Source: Deinococcus sp. (GTDB taxonomy: Bacteria; Deinococcota; Deinococci; Deinococcales; Deinococcaceae). Taken from it: a DNA stretch of 13,161 nucleotides. The DNA is taken from the NCBI RefSeq assembly GCF_018260405.1, contig NZ_JAGLBG010000074.1, positions 1-13,161 on the forward strand, read 5' to 3'. Every line of letters starts with the position of its first letter. Position 1 is the stretch's first letter. Positions 12,129 through 13,161 of the stretch are shown here, piece by piece. The notes under the pieces are model-generated. The model worked only from the letters and a program-made list of their open reading frames with translations, was not told the origin of the DNA and did no database searches. The position numbers were made by a program, and so were the translations under genes.

Positions 12129-12659
12129 CTACCCCCTGACTTCTGCGGGCACCTGCTCGTCGGCAAACACCTGCCGTAAAAACGCGCCCTGAGTCAGCAC
12201 GCGCTGGGCCGCCACGTAGTCCTGGCGCAGCGCCTCGTCTACACCCCGGCTAATCAGTTCGAGCTGCTCTTGCAAGGTGGTTTCGGGGTCATGGCCCTGG
12301 GCCTGCAACTGGGCGCGGGCGGGGGCCGAAAGATTCAGGTAGGCCCGCAGCGTGCCGGGCAGGTAATCGCTCTGCGCCTGGCGCACGATAAACGTGCTGC
12401 GGGTGTCCAGACTGGCGGTGTCGGCGTCGTGCAGGCGGCACAGCAGGGCCAGGGCGTACAGCCGGTGCGGTTCGGGCAGGCGCAGGGCCAGCGTCGCGGC
12501 GTCGTCCGGTGCGGGCGGTGTGCGGGTCGGGGCCTCTTGCGCGAGGGTGTGTTCCAGCCGCAGTTTTTCCAGCAGGTGACGGTGCTGCATCTCGCGCCGG
12601 AGCAGAGGGGCGCCGAAGACAAGTGCAAAAAAGCCGAGGGGAACCAGAACATGCTCCAT
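12129..12659 (-). CDS. Conserved-type hypothetical protein with N-terminal membrane anchor
   Basis: The product has 176 residues and is not recognised. Residues about 3-20 (HVLVPLGFFALVFGAPLL) form one hydrophobic segment followed by the basic RREMQHRHLLEKLRLEH, so the protein is probably a single-pass membrane protein with its bulk in the cytosol. A Pro/Thr linker (about 43-53) leads to a mainly helical domain with Leu/Ala/Arg/Gln-rich stretches (LYALALLCRLHDADTAS, RAYLNLSAPARAQLQ, LQEQLELISRGVDEALRQ). No enzyme motif is seen. ATG 12657-12659 follows a GGAGG sequence by 6 nt, one of the few Shine-Dalgarno-led starts in the window. It is divergent from the ABC ATPase gene. Confidence 0.75.
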   Translation of the reverse strand: MEHVLVPLGFFALVFGAPLLRREMQHRHLLEKLRLEHTLAQEAPTRTPPAPDDAATLALRLPEPHRLYALALLCRLHDADTASLDTRSTFIVRQAQSDYLPGTLRAYLNLSAPARAQLQAQGHDPETTLQEQLELISRGVDEALRQDYVAAQRVLTQGAFLRQVFADEQVPAEVRG

Positions 12660-12665
12660 ACCAGA

Positions 12666-12670
12666 CCTCC
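12666..12670 (-). promoter_or_regulatory. Ribosome-binding site of the membrane-anchored protein gene
   Basis: GGAGG on the minus strand, 6 nt before the ATG. It sets the start of the 12129-12659 gene. Confidence 0.65.
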
Positions 12671-12766
12671 AGAGCGCAGCTTAAGCCAGCCCCGCATGAG
12701 TTTCGTTCACCTGGGGAACGGGGCGTGCGTGTTCCAGAGCTGACGCTTGCCCGGCACCGGCTCCAT

Positions 12767-12772
12767 TACAAT
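12767..12772 (+). promoter_or_regulatory. -10 box upstream of the ABC ATPase gene
   Basis: TACAAT (5/6 to TATAAT) lies 7 nt before an ATG at 12780. A CTGACG at 12740-12745 is too far away (21 bp) for a standard -35. Transcription would start near 12779. Confidence 0.5.
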
Positions 12773-12779
12773 GCTGTTC

Positions 12780-12827
12780 ATGTCGAGGATTTTGTCGGCG
12801 AGTTCAGGCGTGAGGACAGGCGCATAA
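12780..12827 (+). CDS. Possible leaderless upstream ORF (MSRILSASSGVRTGA)
   Basis: A 15-codon frame starts 7 nt after the TACAAT box and ends 20 nt before the first possible start of the ABC ATPase gene. It is in another frame. It could be a regulatory leader peptide or chance: it contains four Ser codons and two AGG arginine codons, the latter unusual for GC-rich genes. No terminator or antiterminator structure was found after it. Confidence 0.25.
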   Translation: MSRILSASSGVRTGA

Positions 12828-12847
12828 CCGGGCCGTCTCATTCAGTT

Positions 12848-13161
12848 GTGTTCAAGGGCAAGCGGGTGCGCGAGCTGTCTGGCGACGCTGCCGTGAGTGT
12901 GGTAGATGTATCTAAGGCGTACCGCAATGCCGGTGGACAGTCAACGCCGGTGCTGCGCGACATTGACCTGGATATCCGCAAGGGCGAGTTCTTTAGTCTG
13001 CTGGGGCCGTCGGGCTGCGGCAAGACGACGCTGCTGCGTATTCTGGCGGGCTTCGAGCAGGCCGATTCGGGCGCGGTGGTTATCGGCGGGCGCGACATGA
13101 CCGGGATTCCGGCGCACCGCCGCCCCGTGAATACCGTGTTCCAGAGTTACGCCCTCTTTCC
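12848..13161 (+). CDS. potA: ABC transporter ATP-binding protein, spermidine/putrescine (PotA-like), 5' part
   Basis: The gene runs off the window; only about 104 N-terminal residues are seen. It would energise import of polyamines or a related solute at the cytosolic face of the membrane. KGEFFSLLGPSGCGKTTLLRILAGFE contains the Walker A loop GPSGCGKTT, and the Q-loop region reads RPVNTVFQSYALF, which closely follows E. coli PotA (VNTVFQSYALFPH). The preceding VVDVSKAYRNAGGQSTPVLRDIDLDI is the usual first strand with a slightly longer loop. The start is uncertain: no ATG occurs in frame, so GTG 12848, 12866 or 12893 are options. None has a good Shine-Dalgarno sequence, and 12848 has only a weak TCTCAT box 6 nt before it. 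Other solutes such as iron or sulfate are possible. Confidence 0.8.
   Translation, partial: MFKGKRVRELSGDAAVSVVDVSKAYRNAGGQSTPVLRDIDLDIRKGEFFSLLGPSGCGKTTLLRILAGFEQADSGAVVIGGRDMTGIPAHRRPVNTVFQSYALF

Overview
The window looks like a Deinococcus chromosome, probably a close relative of D. radiodurans. Four things point there: GC-rich coding DNA; a 745-residue UvrD of the deinococcal type; a 17-bp palindrome at the uvrD promoter that resembles the radiation/desiccation response motif (RDRM); and about 140-bp small dispersed repeats like those known from D. radiodurans. Most transcription-unit starts carry a TAnnnT -10 box 5-7 nt upstream of the start codon and no Shine-Dalgarno sequence, the arrangement described for leaderless mRNAs in Deinococcus. 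The genus is inferred from recalled family knowledge, not from a database search.

Layout. 1-394 is the right end of an ISAs1-family insertion sequence. 489-630 is copy 1 of a small dispersed repeat. 695-1432 encodes an endonuclease III-like DNA glycosylase, convergent with a TetR-type regulator (1449-2048, minus). The regulator is divergent from a Cof-type HAD hydrolase (2106-2912). 3005-6624 is a tryptophan unit: promoter, 15-codon leader peptide with three Trp codons in a row, antiterminator/terminator pair, trpE, a decayed four-helix-bundle (S23-like) gene, trpG and trpD. 6621-7061 is a repeat-rich convergent gap. uvrD (7058-9295) and a 466-residue tandem-repeat protein (9499-10899) follow on the minus strand. 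A small lipoprotein gene (10976-11416, plus) overlaps convergently with a hotdog thioesterase (11407-11856, minus), whose promoter abuts repeat copy 3 (11865-12004). A membrane-anchored unknown (12129-12659, minus) and the start of a PotA-like ABC ATPase (12848 to the end) complete the window.

How it works together. The trp genes supply anthranilate synthase (TrpE + TrpG) and anthranilate phosphoribosyltransferase (TrpD). The leader shows ribosome-mediated attenuation: a ribosome stalled on the Trp codons would leave bases 3079-3085 free to pair with 3117-3123, which opens the terminator in front of trpE. Because the promoter sits 6 nt from the leader AUG, the leader peptide is probably translated from a leaderless mRNA. 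The endonuclease III-like gene and uvrD are DNA-repair genes, and uvrD appears to be under damage-response control through the RDRM-like site. No rRNA, tRNA or CRISPR array was seen.
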